A DNA stretch of 64,000 bases, taken from Lamellibrachia luymesi. Lineage: Eukaryota > Annelida > Polychaeta > Sabellida > Siboglinidae. This document shows positions 48,501-57,280 of the stretch, in pieces (positions within the stretch are counted from its first letter, which is position 1; each line of letters starts with the position of its first letter). The notes below the pieces were generated by a model. That model was not told the origin of the DNA. It saw only the letters and a list, made by a program, of their open reading frames with translations, and did no database searches. The stretch lies in assembly GCA_009193005.1 (NCBI GenBank), contig SDWI01000373.1, positions 399,369 through 463,368 on the forward strand, in the 5' to 3' direction. A program made the translations under genes and the position numbers.

Positions 48501-50501
48501 ACAGTGATTAATAATAAATATCACATCTGATAGAATGTGATGTCACAATGATTAATGTGGGGATATCAAAAGATCTTTAATATAAACTTCAAAATACCAG
48601 TTTAAATTCATACCCATGTGTATCAGGTATTATATTTTGGTTGTTAACCCTAACCAATGATAAATTTTCATGGTGTACACAAATCAGAGTTATTCATAAG
48701 GGTGCTTTTAAAAAAATCATAACATCACTAAGAATTATAGAACAAATGTGATTGCAGTATCATTTTGTTGCTAAAACCACTCTATGATAATAAAATAAAA
48801 AAAATTACAACACAATCTTATCATGGGGTTACATATTACTTTTTGAATTTCATCAAAAAAAGAAAGCAAATTTTTTTATTTTCACCCTGCTACTAGAGAA
48901 TAACTGAGTGGTTGCATGTTCCAATGTCCAATTGGAAAAATTAAGCCATACATATTAGCTACAAAACAAAACAAAAATGAATCAAATATGTTGAGAACTT
49001 TTATTTTTATGAGTTTTTCCAACACCGGACTGTGCCGATTCAGACAGGCCCAACGGTCCCGCGTCGTTTACTGTGGTGGTGTGGGCTGTCGAAGCCAGCA
49101 GAAATCACAATGGCAACTTGCTGATATTTACCCAAAAAAGCCCACAAAATTGTTCTAACTGTCTGAACTAGTATAATAATGTGATTCACTAATGCTGTCA
49201 TTCAATTTGCCTAAATATTGATGCAGAAACTTCATATAATCCGGCCTAAAGTGAACTGACACAGAACGAAGTGAGAAAACAAAATGGCCCAGGGTTAAGT
49301 CAGCAATAATGATTACTCCATTGTGATTAAATAAATGTTGTGCTTCAGTAGCTTTCATTTTGTCAGCTTTAAATGAAACGTTCTATCCAACCAGTGAGCA
49401 CTTGTTCATTGCTAAACCTCCAGCATGTGCAATAGCTTGGCTAATCTGCATGTTTGGCCACTTGGCCACTTGAAAGGATTCTAATTAGCTGACCTTCATT
49501 TTGGCTATGGTAGTAGAATTAGGCCAGCATTCTCAAGATTTATATGGTGTATCTTGTTGATTGAGCATGCATACGTGTGTGTGCACACGTCCTTACGTGT
49601 GTACATATGTGAAAATCCCAACAGATGTGGAAATTGTTGATTTTATAACAATACACACCAAACTGTCTGGTTGTCTGTCACCCATACACTTGGATTTACC
49701 ATAAGTACAGGCAACTGCACTGGTGAATTCTAGAGGCATGCATGTGTATCCCCTCCAGCACCTGCTTACTGCAGTCAGGCAGCATATTTTGTAATTGCTT
49801 CTACTCTAGTGAAACCACCTTTGTCATGCGTAGATGATAGACATATAATATCACTTGAAAGAGGATTAATTTACTGTTACAATGCAACTACTGTCACAAT
49901 AATGATGTAATCTATAGTGCCAATTTGTTACTTACGTCAGTGTTTTCCAAGTCAGATTATCAAGTGATGCTCTGAGGAAGTAGAGCAATGAATTAAGTTG
50001 GCTAGCTTCATTTGTATTGCGCAGTTTTGTTTTACTTTTTATGTTAAAAGTTTTTGTTTTGTTGATTCATTTTTGGTTTTTAACCTCTTTGTGATTCAGC
50101 TTACAAAGTAGGTGCATGACTGATATAATAATGTTTAATCATGGCAGCAGGGTCTTCCTGTTATCAGCATTAGAAATAAATTATATAGATCATAGTAGGA
50201 TGGAAGCATTTGTATACTATGCAACTAACACTCTTCTATCTAGAGATTGTCACATTGTTATTGTATCATCAATCTTTCATTTTGCATTCCTGTCAATGTC
50301 AACACACATTAAATACTGTGGTATGACACAGACTCGATAGTTTTGCTTATCTTCAGGAAATTTCCATCATCATTTAAATTGGCAATAAGTACAAGTTTTA
50401 TTTGTTGATCTACAGCTAGGACATGTCACTACAGTGATTTTAAATGTTTATACCCTCAAACCAGGAAGTTTAGTATGTTTAATTTACCTTGCTAGTGTGT
50501 G

Positions 50502-50561
<60 letters not shown>

Positions 50562-52855
50562 TGTGTGTTCTGTAAATGGAAATGTTTCTAATAAAACATA
50601 AAATTTATGGAAAGTCACTCAGTGGAAGTGAAAGTTTTTTTCCGATGCACACTCCCTGAGTTAGTGATACCAGATTTAATTGAGCTGTGAAATGGAATGA
50701 TTGTAGTGTGCTTCTTTGACTCTTTTCAGTGGAACCTGGATGCAGACTTTTGGTTTTAGGCTCAGTTATCCAGGGTATGATAGGACATGAACATTACCTT
50801 TGTCACACACAGCTGTATGCACTCTTATAGCAACGAGGAATTACACGTTCTAGCAGCCCAAATTCTGATGAAGGTTATGACCTAGACAGTACATAGAAAG
50901 AAAATAAATTGAAATAATTGCATTTCGTGTGATTACGTATTATAAACCTTTTTCATATGTAAAAGATAATAATGGAAACTGTAATTCCTTGAATGCACTG
51001 CTTCCAGCAGACAGCTTTTTGTATTGCATGTCTTTCATTCATGTTACTGGTGCTGCTGGCTTGTTCTCATAACATGCATGCACGCACACGCACACACACA
51101 CACGTACACACACACGTGCACACACACATGCATGCATGCATGCACACATACACACACAGAGTCAGAAGAAGCCAAATATAGTAGTCGATAAAATGTTTGT
51201 TTATCCAAAATAAGCAAACTGTTGGGTATCTATACGCTCTAAAAATGTTCTGATAATTCCTAATTTTCAGCCACATCTTTGTTGAATGCACGGCCTAATT
51301 GTGATATTTAAAACATGTTTTTTATGATAATATAGTGTTGATATTCAATCATTGCAAATTCATATCATTCAAATTGTTTTTCAAAGATCTTACAATGAAA
51401 ATAATGAATAAGCTAATTGACTAGCGACACAGACGACACCTGCAGTTGGTTCTGGGAACTACAGAGCATTGGAGCAAACAGTAATGTCAAGGCCACACTG
51501 AAAGGGAAGCCTGTGAAAATGGCATTCCAAATGGAAACCATTATGGGCAATAGTGATTAAATTAGTACTGCAGTCGAGGTTTGTTGAACTTGATTAACAT
51601 TCTGATGTACTGGAGACTATAAAGTGATTGGTGCAGTGCTAGAAAGTATTGCTGGACCGCCAAACAACTGTAGGTGTATGTCGTAACTGTAGGTGTATGT
51701 CGTAACTGTAGGTGTATGTCGTAACTGTAGTTGTATGTCGTAACCGTAGGTGTATGTCGTAACTGTAGGTGTATGTCATAACTGGCATTATGAAATTTTT
51801 TATTTCAGAATGTGTGTATCGAAAAAGCAATCATAGCTGTTAGTTGCGTATGGCTTTAAGCAAGAATAAATATTAGCTAAACTGCTAAGCATTGTTGTCT
51901 TACATAGGCATGCTTGATAAACAGTCACAAGTCCTCCAGAGTTGGTATTGTTACTCCCCTGGGCATATTACTGGTCAATAGAATCAAATTACATTAGTGC
52001 TAAAAGCTTATCACTGATGCTCCAGATTATGTTTAACAGGTTGCAGTGATGGGTTACAGAATTGAATTGAATACAAAACTGAGGTTATTTTTATAACTTT
52101 GCTAACTCCAGCTAATTATTTTCCTAGATATGATCAATTATCTGATTTGGTGTGATGAGTATGACACTGTCTTAGTTCTATGTAACTAAGTAGTGTCTCC
52201 AGGCCTTAGTTCAACTTTACCAAGTAGTGTCTCCAGGCAATAGTTCAACTTTACCAAGTAGTGTCTCCAGGCCCTAGTTCAACTTCACCAAGTAGTGTCC
52301 CAGGGCCCTAGTTCAACTTTACCAAGTAGTGTCTCCAGGCTAGTCAAATAGTATGGACATGAGTGACACAGAATGTTCACAATCATAGGCACAAAAAGTA
52401 AAGTTTACCAATATCAGACTAATTTCACACACACACAAATTAATTGATGTAGAAATCAAGGATAATGAAAATAATAATAAATGTTAAGTACTGGTTTCAG
52501 CACTGGTCTGACCTTCCACGTCGTATGCAATACACATTTTTGGAGCTATACAGCCACATTCCATTTTATATGGATTTGTTTCAAATGGAAAAATCATGAT
52601 AAACTGCATATTTCCTTGTTTTCATCAGAAAAGTATAAAATTGAATGACAAACTTAGTGGTCAAAGCACAAATACTTGATGCAAGGCAGATTTCCGGCTA
52701 TACATAGCATATTTTATTTCATATAGTTAATTTTTGACTTGTGAATCAGATTGAAAAATGTATACAGATTTATATGGCTCTATACAAAACTTCAAGTCAA
52801 AAATGTGGGTTACAATAAAATATTTAAGTCTGAATTCCACTTAGCCTCATTGCAA

Positions 52856-52905
<50 letters not shown>

Positions 52906-55900
52906 GGCTGATGACTTCCGTCTTGTATAAATCCAATTATATCCTCACAGTGATGCATCAGCATGGAGCTGTACTTATAGTGCCAGGCACACAAAATGTC
53001 ATCAGATGGTTGAATTGTAATCAGCTTCAAAACTGGTTGTTGTGCTGTGCCTGTGTGAATTGCGTCAGTGAAAGCAGTGTAAGTGTTGCATGGAGGCGAT
53101 ATGATTGTGGTTGTTTTTGCAATCACTACAGCTGTCAATTTTAATTACGTTCTGTTGAATCTTCTATCGTATAATATCTGGTGTTTTCTCCCCATCATTC
53201 TAGCAACTTTGCATCGTTATGGCAGTAATCATTAATCATTGCCAATGGCATCACATGTGGACATAGATAACACTAACCATTTAGTTAATTGTCGTCTGCT
53301 TCTCGCTGTGTGTCAAGATAATTCTCTCACAGACATTGATTAGTCGTGAGATACAGTTTCCCAGAAATAAGAATGCTTTGTTCATTCCAACAATATTCAG
53401 TCACTGCATGATTGTAGTTAGGTAATTTTTTTCTTAAAACTCCCTCAGTTTATTGAGCCTGTCACAAATCAGGATCGTTGATGTTAAATCTGTAGTGGGT
53501 GAATAGTTTAAATAATATGTGCAGTTTAATACAAGAGTGCATGTTTTTGTTAAAATTATCGAAAGAATTTACTTTTACCTTTAAATCAGATAACTTGCAA
53601 GAGTGTGATTAGCTTTATGTCACAGTATATACAGGTAGATCATCCAAATAGCTTTATGTCACAGTATATACAGGTAGATCATCCAAAAACATGAAGAATA
53701 TAGGCAACCATTATGTCTGAGTTTCATCGATTATAAGAAAGCCTTTGACAGCATTGAAATCCCAGCAGTTCTTGAAATGGAGCTGGGCGTGACACCTTGC
53801 CAGAACTAAGGACAACAGGTGGACAAACATAACAACAGAATGGAGACCAATGACAGGCTGAGATGATGATATAGAGAGGCAAAGCTACTTTTGCAATTTT
53901 TCTGGTAAAAAATAACTTAATAGTTTATCCGATAATTTCACAATAGTTTTATTGAATGTAGAGAAAGAAAATATAGAATAAAATTCCTTATTTATGAGGT
54001 TCTGTTGTGATGATATTAAACACCATCAGTCAGGCATTTGCATTTCCCACACTGATGAATTTACCAACTATAGATGTTGTGATTATAGAATACTGTGGTG
54101 ACATCTAGTGATCAACATGTTCTTTACATGCTGGGTTGCAGTACTAAGCTTCTGTACTATCAACATCACTGAACTAAGTATAATTAAATAATATTTGAGG
54201 TAATTATAGCATAATCACTGTTATACTTTGTTGTCATTTTTTATGTGATAGCTACAAATGTTAGCTTGTGTCTGCATTGTGTTTGCAGGAGCTGTGAATG
54301 TTACATTGTGTTTACATTGTGTTCGCAGGAGCTATGTTACATTGCGTCTGCATTCTGTTCACAGGAGCTATGAAATTATGAATGTTACATTGTGTTCATG
54401 TGAGCTATAAATATTACGTTGTGTCTGCATTGTGTTCGAAGGAGCTACGAATGTTAGATTGTGTCTGCATTGTGTTTGAAGGAGCTATGAAGATGACAGT
54501 CGACTGGAGCTGACACCTCAGAGTGGACGTCGTTTCCAAGCAAGCACAAAGAGAGTTGGAACAAGATCATTGCGAGATCACAACTCAGAGATACGTGAAG
54601 CACGCAAACAGGTCAGTGGTGTGGAGTCATTATGCAAGTATTTAATTCGCCAGCAACATAAATAGTTAACCCTTGTAATTTGAATCATCTGTAATATTGC
54701 ATTAAATTTTGAGTAATTGCTCAAGACGTTTTTGGAAACTTTGTCTGGTAATTGAAATAATTTTTTCCAGTACCAACTGTCAGCCAAACAATCTATATCT
54801 TTCTGCAGGTCATCAAGATGCTGCTGACAATCATCGGTATCTTCCTGTTTTGCTGGGGACCAAAATTGATTCTCAACATCATGAAGAGGCACAAGTTGGG
54901 ATACCTACTCCATAGAGATGTAGCGTTCTACATAATGGTTTGTTAAAATTATTCGTCATCTTAGCACTTTGTGAGAAAAAAAAATGTGTATATGACAAGC
55001 AAGGAAACACTCCATGCATTAGAGAAAGAATATGCTTGTTTGCGAAAATTGCACAGATGAACAAGAAATATATGACTTGTGCTGAGAGGATAGTCAGTTT
55101 AGAGTGATTATTGACAGACGACATGAAGGGAAACATCACCGGGTGGTTGGACGGGCTGAGGAGGCTGAGGGGGAGGACTGAACAAGCTAGCTAAGGGTTC
55201 GGCTAAGGACTGGAGAAATTGGAGAAATGTTTTAACAAGAGAATTTGAATAAGCTATTTGTTTCTTGCAACAACTTGTGTACATGAATAAAACAGTATTT
55301 ATTAAAGTCATCTATTAAGGTGAAACTCAGGACTGGGCCAAAGTGACCTGATTAATGAGGTCACCAAAAACATTTTGTAATGAGGTACATTTTACTTATT
55401 TATTTAGTCTTCCTGGATCCTGCCTGTCTTGTGCTGATTCCTTCTCAGCGTGTTTTTCCATCACCACACTGATTCCACTCTGTCTTTGTTGTATTTGGTC
55501 ATCCACCTGTTACCAAGCATCTCCCCAGTGATTCCACTCTGTCTTTGTTGTAGTTGGTCATCCACCTGTTGCCAAGCATCTCCCCAGTGATTCCACTCTG
55601 TCTTTGTTGTAGTTGGTCATCCACCTGTTACCAAGCATCTCCCCATTGATTCCACTCTGTCTTTGTTGTAGTTGGTCATCCACCTGTTACCAAGCATCTC
55701 CACTGTGATTCCACTCTGTCTTTGTTGTAGTTGGTCATCCACCTGTTACCAAGCATCTCCCCAGTGATTCCACTCTGTCTTTGTTGTAGTTGGTCATCCA
55801 CCTGTTACCAAGCATCTCCCCAGTGATTCCACTCTGTCTTTGTTGTAGTTGGTCATCTACCTGTTACCAAGCATCTCCACAGTTATTCCACTCTGTCTTT

Positions 55901-56798
55901 GTTGTAGTTGGTCATCCACCTGTTACCAAGCATCTGCACAGTGATTCCACTCTGTCTTTGTTGTAGTTGGTCATCCAACTGTTACCAAGCATCTCCACAG
56001 TGATTCCACTCTGTCTTTGTTGTAGTTGGTCATCCACCTGTTACCAAGCATTTCCCCAATGATTCCACTCTGTCTTTGTTGTAGTTGGTCATCCACCTGT
56101 TACCAATTTGAATAAGCTATTTGTTTCTTGCAACAACTTGTGTACATGAATAAAACAGTAATCTATTAAGGTGAAACTCAGGACTGGGCCAAAGTGACCT
56201 GATTAATGAGGTCACCAAAAACATTTTGTAATGAGGTACATTTTACTTATTTATTTAGTCTTCCTGGATCCTGCCTGTCTTGTGCTGATTCCTTCTCAGC
56301 GTGTTTTCCATCACCACACTGATTCCACTCTGTCTTTGTTGTAGTTGGTCATCCACCTGTTACCAAGCATCTCCCCCAGTGATTCCACTCTGTCTTTGTT
56401 GTAGTTGGTCATCCACCTGTTACCAAGCATCTCCACAGTGAGTCCACTCTGTCTTTGTTGTAGTTGGTCATCCACCTGTTACCATACATCTCCACACTGA
56501 TTCCACTCTGTCTTTGTTGTAGTTGGTCATCCACCTGTTACCATACATCCAGAGCTGTGTCAATCCCATCATCTACAGCATCATGTCGAACAACTTCCAG
56601 CGCAGTCTGCGCAGTGCGTGTCACACATACTGCCACTGTCGGTCACGTTGCTCACGTCTCGTGCGCCGCCAGTCCTCTGACTATGACATGGACCCCAAAA
56701 GCTACAATGGCAACACCTATCAGACCTACTTAAGGTATTCGCCTCCTGTCGCCAACACCGGCCACGCGTCTGCAAGCATGTTGTCTACTGACTACTAA
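42063..56798 (+). CDS. Class A (rhodopsin-like) peptide-type GPCR, six coding exons
   Basis: Six exons (42063-42580, 45523-45646, 47975-48228, 54482-54611, 54809-54937, 56523-56798) join in frame into about 476 residues. Numbered from the ATG at 42063: TM1 about 78-102 with GN, TM2 113-132 with SLAISD, TM3 145-172 with Cys148 (LALCK), ERY at 172-174 in place of DRY, TM4 with GVWAV, ECL2 with VTCSDC giving the partner cysteine, TM5 257-284 with the FILP proline, TM6 343-365 with FCWGP, TM7 with NPIIY at 399-403. The tail is rich in Cys, Ser and Tyr, possible palmitoylation and phosphorylation sites. ERY and the HPLKAR loop are typical of beta-group neuropeptide receptors (CCK, GHSR/motilin, TRH, neuromedin U types). 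I cannot assign a ligand. It should sit in the plasma membrane and couple to G proteins. An in-frame TAG at 41973 closes the frame upstream. The first ATG (42063) starts a hydrophobic stretch; the ATG at 42114 has a better context (G at -3). Confidence 0.92.
43560..43857 (-). mobile_element. tRNA-derived SINE-like element
   Basis: Read on the minus strand, 43857-43782 resembles a tRNA: box A TGGTCCAATGG (43838-43848) and box B AGTTCGATTCC (43794-43804) of a Pol III promoter, with an anticodon-loop region CCTGTCG like tRNA-Asp. The anticodon and T stems contain mismatches and non-tRNA sequence follows (for example CTTTCGGAAGAGACATTAAA), so it is a SINE head rather than a working tRNA. The 3' boundary near 43560 is approximate. 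It lies in GPCR intron 1, antisense to the gene. Confidence 0.6.
44065..45126. mobile_element. Non-autonomous hAT-type element with 8-bp target duplication
   Basis: The left end CAGGACTGGGGTGAATT and the right end, read in reverse complement, CAGGGCTGGGGTTAATT form terminal inverted repeats. The element is flanked by an exact 8-bp direct repeat GCTGAACC (44057-44064 and 45127-45134). CAGGG...-type termini with 8-bp duplications are characteristic of hAT elements. Both ends are rich in GAATTG/CAATTC-like tracts. I see no transposase reading frame in the 1,062 bp, so it would need one in trans. It lies in GPCR intron 1. Confidence 0.88.
45523..45646 (+). CDS. GPCR exon 2: ICL2 and TM4
   Basis: The acceptor is tgcttgcag and the donor is ATG|gtgagt. 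The exon opens with the last base of the Arg codon of ERY, then encodes YVVIVHPLKARSW, the second intracellular loop, and TM4 with the conserved Trp in GVWAVAV. Its 124 nt bring the running length to an exact multiple of three, so the next exon must start in phase 0. The conserved ERY/HPL join across the splice is strong support for both boundaries. Confidence 0.92.
46055..47385 (-). mobile_element. 5'-truncated RTE-like LINE with 12-bp target duplication
   Basis: The element is flanked by an exact 12-bp direct repeat TCAAGCACAAGT (46043-46054 and 47386-47397). On the minus strand it ends in a short tail of TAAG repeats directly after a very short 3' UTR, which fits the RTE group. The 5' end is truncated inside the reverse transcriptase, as expected from incomplete target-primed reverse transcription. 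It lies in GPCR intron 2, antisense to the gene. Confidence 0.92.
46084..47385 (-). CDS. LINE reverse transcriptase, N-terminally truncated, open reading frame intact
   Basis: Open for 419 codons from the first Met at 47343, and the same frame continues upstream to the element edge, encoding NLSECKNWRGI, a conserved approach to the RT domain. Motifs in order: KEQAGFRKDKSCTDHI, the metal-binding FVDFEKAFDS near residue 65, RQGCLLSPLLF, and the catalytic LDFADDLALLS near residue 165. The C-terminal tail has KWSWIGHTLRKD and GKRRQGRPKINWRR, typical of RTE/CR1-like LINEs. The apurinic endonuclease domain is missing, so the copy cannot move by itself. The unbroken frame suggests a young insertion. 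Confidence 0.92.
   Translation of the reverse strand, partial: KKGNLSECKNWRGIMLLSVPSKILCRIILDRIQETVDKKLRKEQAGFRKDKSCTDHIATLRIIVEQCIEWQSSLYINFVDFEKAFDSIDRTVLWKLLRHYGLPTKCVTLIKNMYEGFTGHVIFNGQVSEGFQIGTGVRQGCLLSPLLFLIAIDWTMKRSTEHHRTGIQWNLFSQLEDLDFADDLALLSETHKHMQQKTERLQEKSSQLGLKINVGKTKVMKVNSRSSEPISLESGTVEEVQDFIYLGSNISTNGGADKDVELRINKARHAFRTLRPVWLSSQLSINTKIRIFNTNVKPVLLYGCETWKTTQSLNNKLQVFINSRLRYILKVWWPNKISNKELWKKTKQEEISTTIKRRKWSWIGHTLRKDPTNTTKQALDYNPQGKRRQGRPKINWRRSTLQDLEKVGVTWQEAKAIAQKRVRWRNMVDALCS
47771..47959 (+). mobile_element. End of a hAT-like element abutting GPCR exon 3
   Basis: The sequence ending ATGTGGCAGGTCTG at 47946-47959 matches the right terminus of the hAT remnant at 38587-38600, and the preceding acagatt/tcaagtaaaaa stretch is shared with that element and with 52750-52815. 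Exon 3 begins only about 15 bp further on. The left boundary is unclear; no left terminus is visible. Confidence 0.55.
47975..48228 (+). CDS. GPCR exon 3: ECL2 and TM5
   Basis: This exon encodes the second extracellular loop with VTCSDCYV (the disulfide partner of the TM3 Cys) and TM5 with FILPMTVMVYCYAY. The donor is GCAGAGAG|gtaggt. The acceptor is less certain: three AGs lie at 47968-47974 and only the last gives phase 0 after exon 2. The frame stays open further upstream into sequence that looks like the end of a hAT-type element, which is probably not coding. Confidence 0.85.
48430..48465. repeat. (TA)n microsatellite
   Basis: A short TA dinucleotide run in GPCR intron 3. The surrounding 48229-50490 is AT-rich intron in which I see no other feature. 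Confidence 0.8.
50495..50566. repeat. (TGCG)n microsatellite
   Basis: About seventeen copies of the tetranucleotide gtgc/gcgt, an alternating purine-pyrimidine tract capable of Z-DNA, in GPCR intron 3. Confidence 0.95.
51074..51159. repeat. (CA)n-rich compound microsatellite
   Basis: Mixed CA, ACGC and ATGC units including catgcatgcatgca, in GPCR intron 3. Confidence 0.9.
51667..51783. repeat. 19-bp minisatellite, about six copies
   Basis: Unit gtaggtgtatgtcgtaact, one copy with g-to-t and one with cgt-to-cat changes, in GPCR intron 3. Confidence 0.9.
52188..52342. repeat. 34-bp minisatellite, about four and a half copies
   Basis: Unit containing agtagtgtctccaggc and tagttcaacttta, in GPCR intron 3. 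Copies differ at a few positions. Confidence 0.88.
52857..52902. repeat. (TC)n microsatellite
   Basis: About 22 TC dinucleotides, a long polypyrimidine tract on the sense strand of GPCR intron 3. The minus-strand frame through it (ERERER) is not a gene. Confidence 0.95.
53611..53688. repeat. 39-bp direct duplication
   Basis: Two nearly perfect copies of a unit beginning agctttatgtcacagtatat, directly upstream of the LINE relic in GPCR intron 3. Confidence 0.9.
53690..53885 (+). pseudogene. Internally deleted LINE reverse transcriptase relic
   Basis: One frame reads CLSFIDYKKAFDSIEIPAVL, the RT metal-binding motif A region of a LINE, and then passes directly into KWSWA(stop)HLARTKDNRWT and TEWRPMTG, which belong to the C-terminal tail of the same type of protein. 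Several hundred codons between the two, including the FADD/YADD catalytic motif, are absent, and stop codons interrupt the rest. It is a fossil in GPCR intron 3. Confidence 0.8.
54249..54481 (+). repeat. Tandem array of exon 4 splice acceptors (40-bp unit)
   Basis: About six units, mostly 40 bp, each carrying tgtctgcattgtgtt, then an AG (cag or aag) and GAGCTATGAA-like sequence, the first bases of exon 4. AG acceptors fall at 54287-54288, 54327-54328, 54363-54364 and 54440-54441. One unit near 54400 has lost its AG (catgtgagct). The last copy, 54480-54481, is the acceptor that keeps the receptor frame. Three upstream copies have CAG, a better acceptor consensus than the AAG of the real site. 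Confidence 0.85.
54482..54611 (+). CDS. GPCR exon 4: third intracellular loop
   Basis: The exon completes the Arg codon left open by exon 3 (AG|G) and encodes a 43-residue basic, serine-rich stretch from SYEDDSRLEL to EAREARKQ-like sequence (EIREARKQ), the third intracellular loop. The donor is AAACAG|gtcagt. The acceptor tgtttgaag is weaker than the CAG copies upstream: the acceptor and exon start are repeated in tandem from about 54249. Skipping this exon would break the frame, because exon 3 ends in phase 2 and exon 5 begins in phase 0. Confidence 0.87.
54809..54937 (+). CDS. GPCR exon 5: TM6 and start of TM7
   Basis: The acceptor is a textbook ctatatctttctgcag and the donor is ATG|gtttgt. 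The exon encodes VIKMLLTIIGIFLFCWGPKL, which is TM6 with the FxxCWxP-type core, then the third extracellular loop and DVAFYIM at the start of TM7. Length is 129 nt, phase 0 on both sides. Only 197 bp separate it from exon 4. Confidence 0.92.
55242..55470 (+). repeat. Duplicated segment, first copy (second at 56105-56320)
   Basis: Sequence from aatttgaataagctatttg to the start of the 59-bp array recurs at 56105-56320 with a deletion of about 14 bp and few substitutions. The duplication carries the beginning of the 59-bp array with it and lies wholly in intron 5. Confidence 0.85.
55471..56522 (+). repeat. Tandem array of exon 6 splice acceptors (59-bp unit)
   Basis: Fifteen units in two blocks (about 55471-56105 and 56321-56522), mostly 59 bp. 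Each has gattccactctgtctttg, then ttgtag (first unit ttgtat), then about 20 bases matching the start of exon 6 (LVIHLLP). The last unit holds the functional acceptor. Fourteen units have the AG. The first block's upstream neighbour (55242-55470) is copied again at 56105-56320, so a larger duplication followed the unit amplification. Later units (56461 on) share a further stretch with the exon (CATACATC), so the array and the exon edge are homologous. Confidence 0.9.
56523..56798 (+). CDS. GPCR exon 6: TM7 and C-terminal tail
   Basis: Translation opens LVIHLLPYIQSCVNPIIY, completing TM7 with the NPxxY motif, then runs through a cysteine cluster (CHTYCHCRSRC) and a Ser/Tyr-rich tail to TAA at 56796-56798. 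The phase-0 acceptor is tctttgttgtag. The acceptor and first exon bases are repeated many times upstream. The penultimate copy, used as a splice site, gives a frameshifted product without NPxxY. Confidence 0.92.
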   Translation: MVIHLLPYIQSCVNPIIYSIMSNNFQRSLRSACHTYCHCRSRCSRLVRRQSSDYDMDPKSYNGNTYQTYLRYSPPVANTGHASASMLSTDY

Positions 56799-57280
56799 GT
56801 ATGCATGCCACTAACTCTGATTGTAACTACCCAGGGCTACTAACTTCTTACTCTTCTAGCTACAATTGTTTTCCTCCCTGACTGCCAACTATGAATCATC
56901 ACTATCTATATGTTGTAATGTACAAAACATAACCAAATTGTGGCAATACTTTGCATTGCCTACTTTAAGATATAATGCCATTGATATAATTTTAATTTCC
57001 AGATAGCTATAAGTAGCAATATCTGTTGACTTCTTAACTAATAGCAATAGATCTTTACTTTTATTATTTAGCAGACTGATAACTAATTATTGGCCGAGTC
57101 AAGATCAGCGTGTCAAACACTTTGCATTTTATTAAAAAAATAAAGTAAATGTATTGGTCTAATTTCTATTTTATTATCAACTTTGATATCATGAGGATGT
57201 CCAAACAAATTTTGGTTGGGTATTCATGTTTAGTGTTTGTGTTGTGTTTGATCATATGTTGGAATATCAATCAGTGTTAA
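56799..57280. other. GPCR 3' UTR and flank
   Basis: AT-rich sequence with the candidate poly(A) signal at 57139. No other feature. Confidence 0.5.
57139..57144 (+). terminator. Candidate poly(A) signal of the GPCR gene
   Basis: AATAAA lies about 340 bp after the GPCR stop codon in AT-rich sequence. AATAAA is frequent in such sequence by chance, so this is only the first good candidate downstream. Confidence 0.4.

Noticed and set aside
52824..53138. Minus-strand frame with an ERERER tract
   Set aside because: It runs through the (TC)n microsatellite.
56464..56733. Alternative 89-codon last exon from the penultimate acceptor
   Set aside because: The frame loses NPxxY and the TM7 end; kept only as a predicted mis-splicing product, not a gene.
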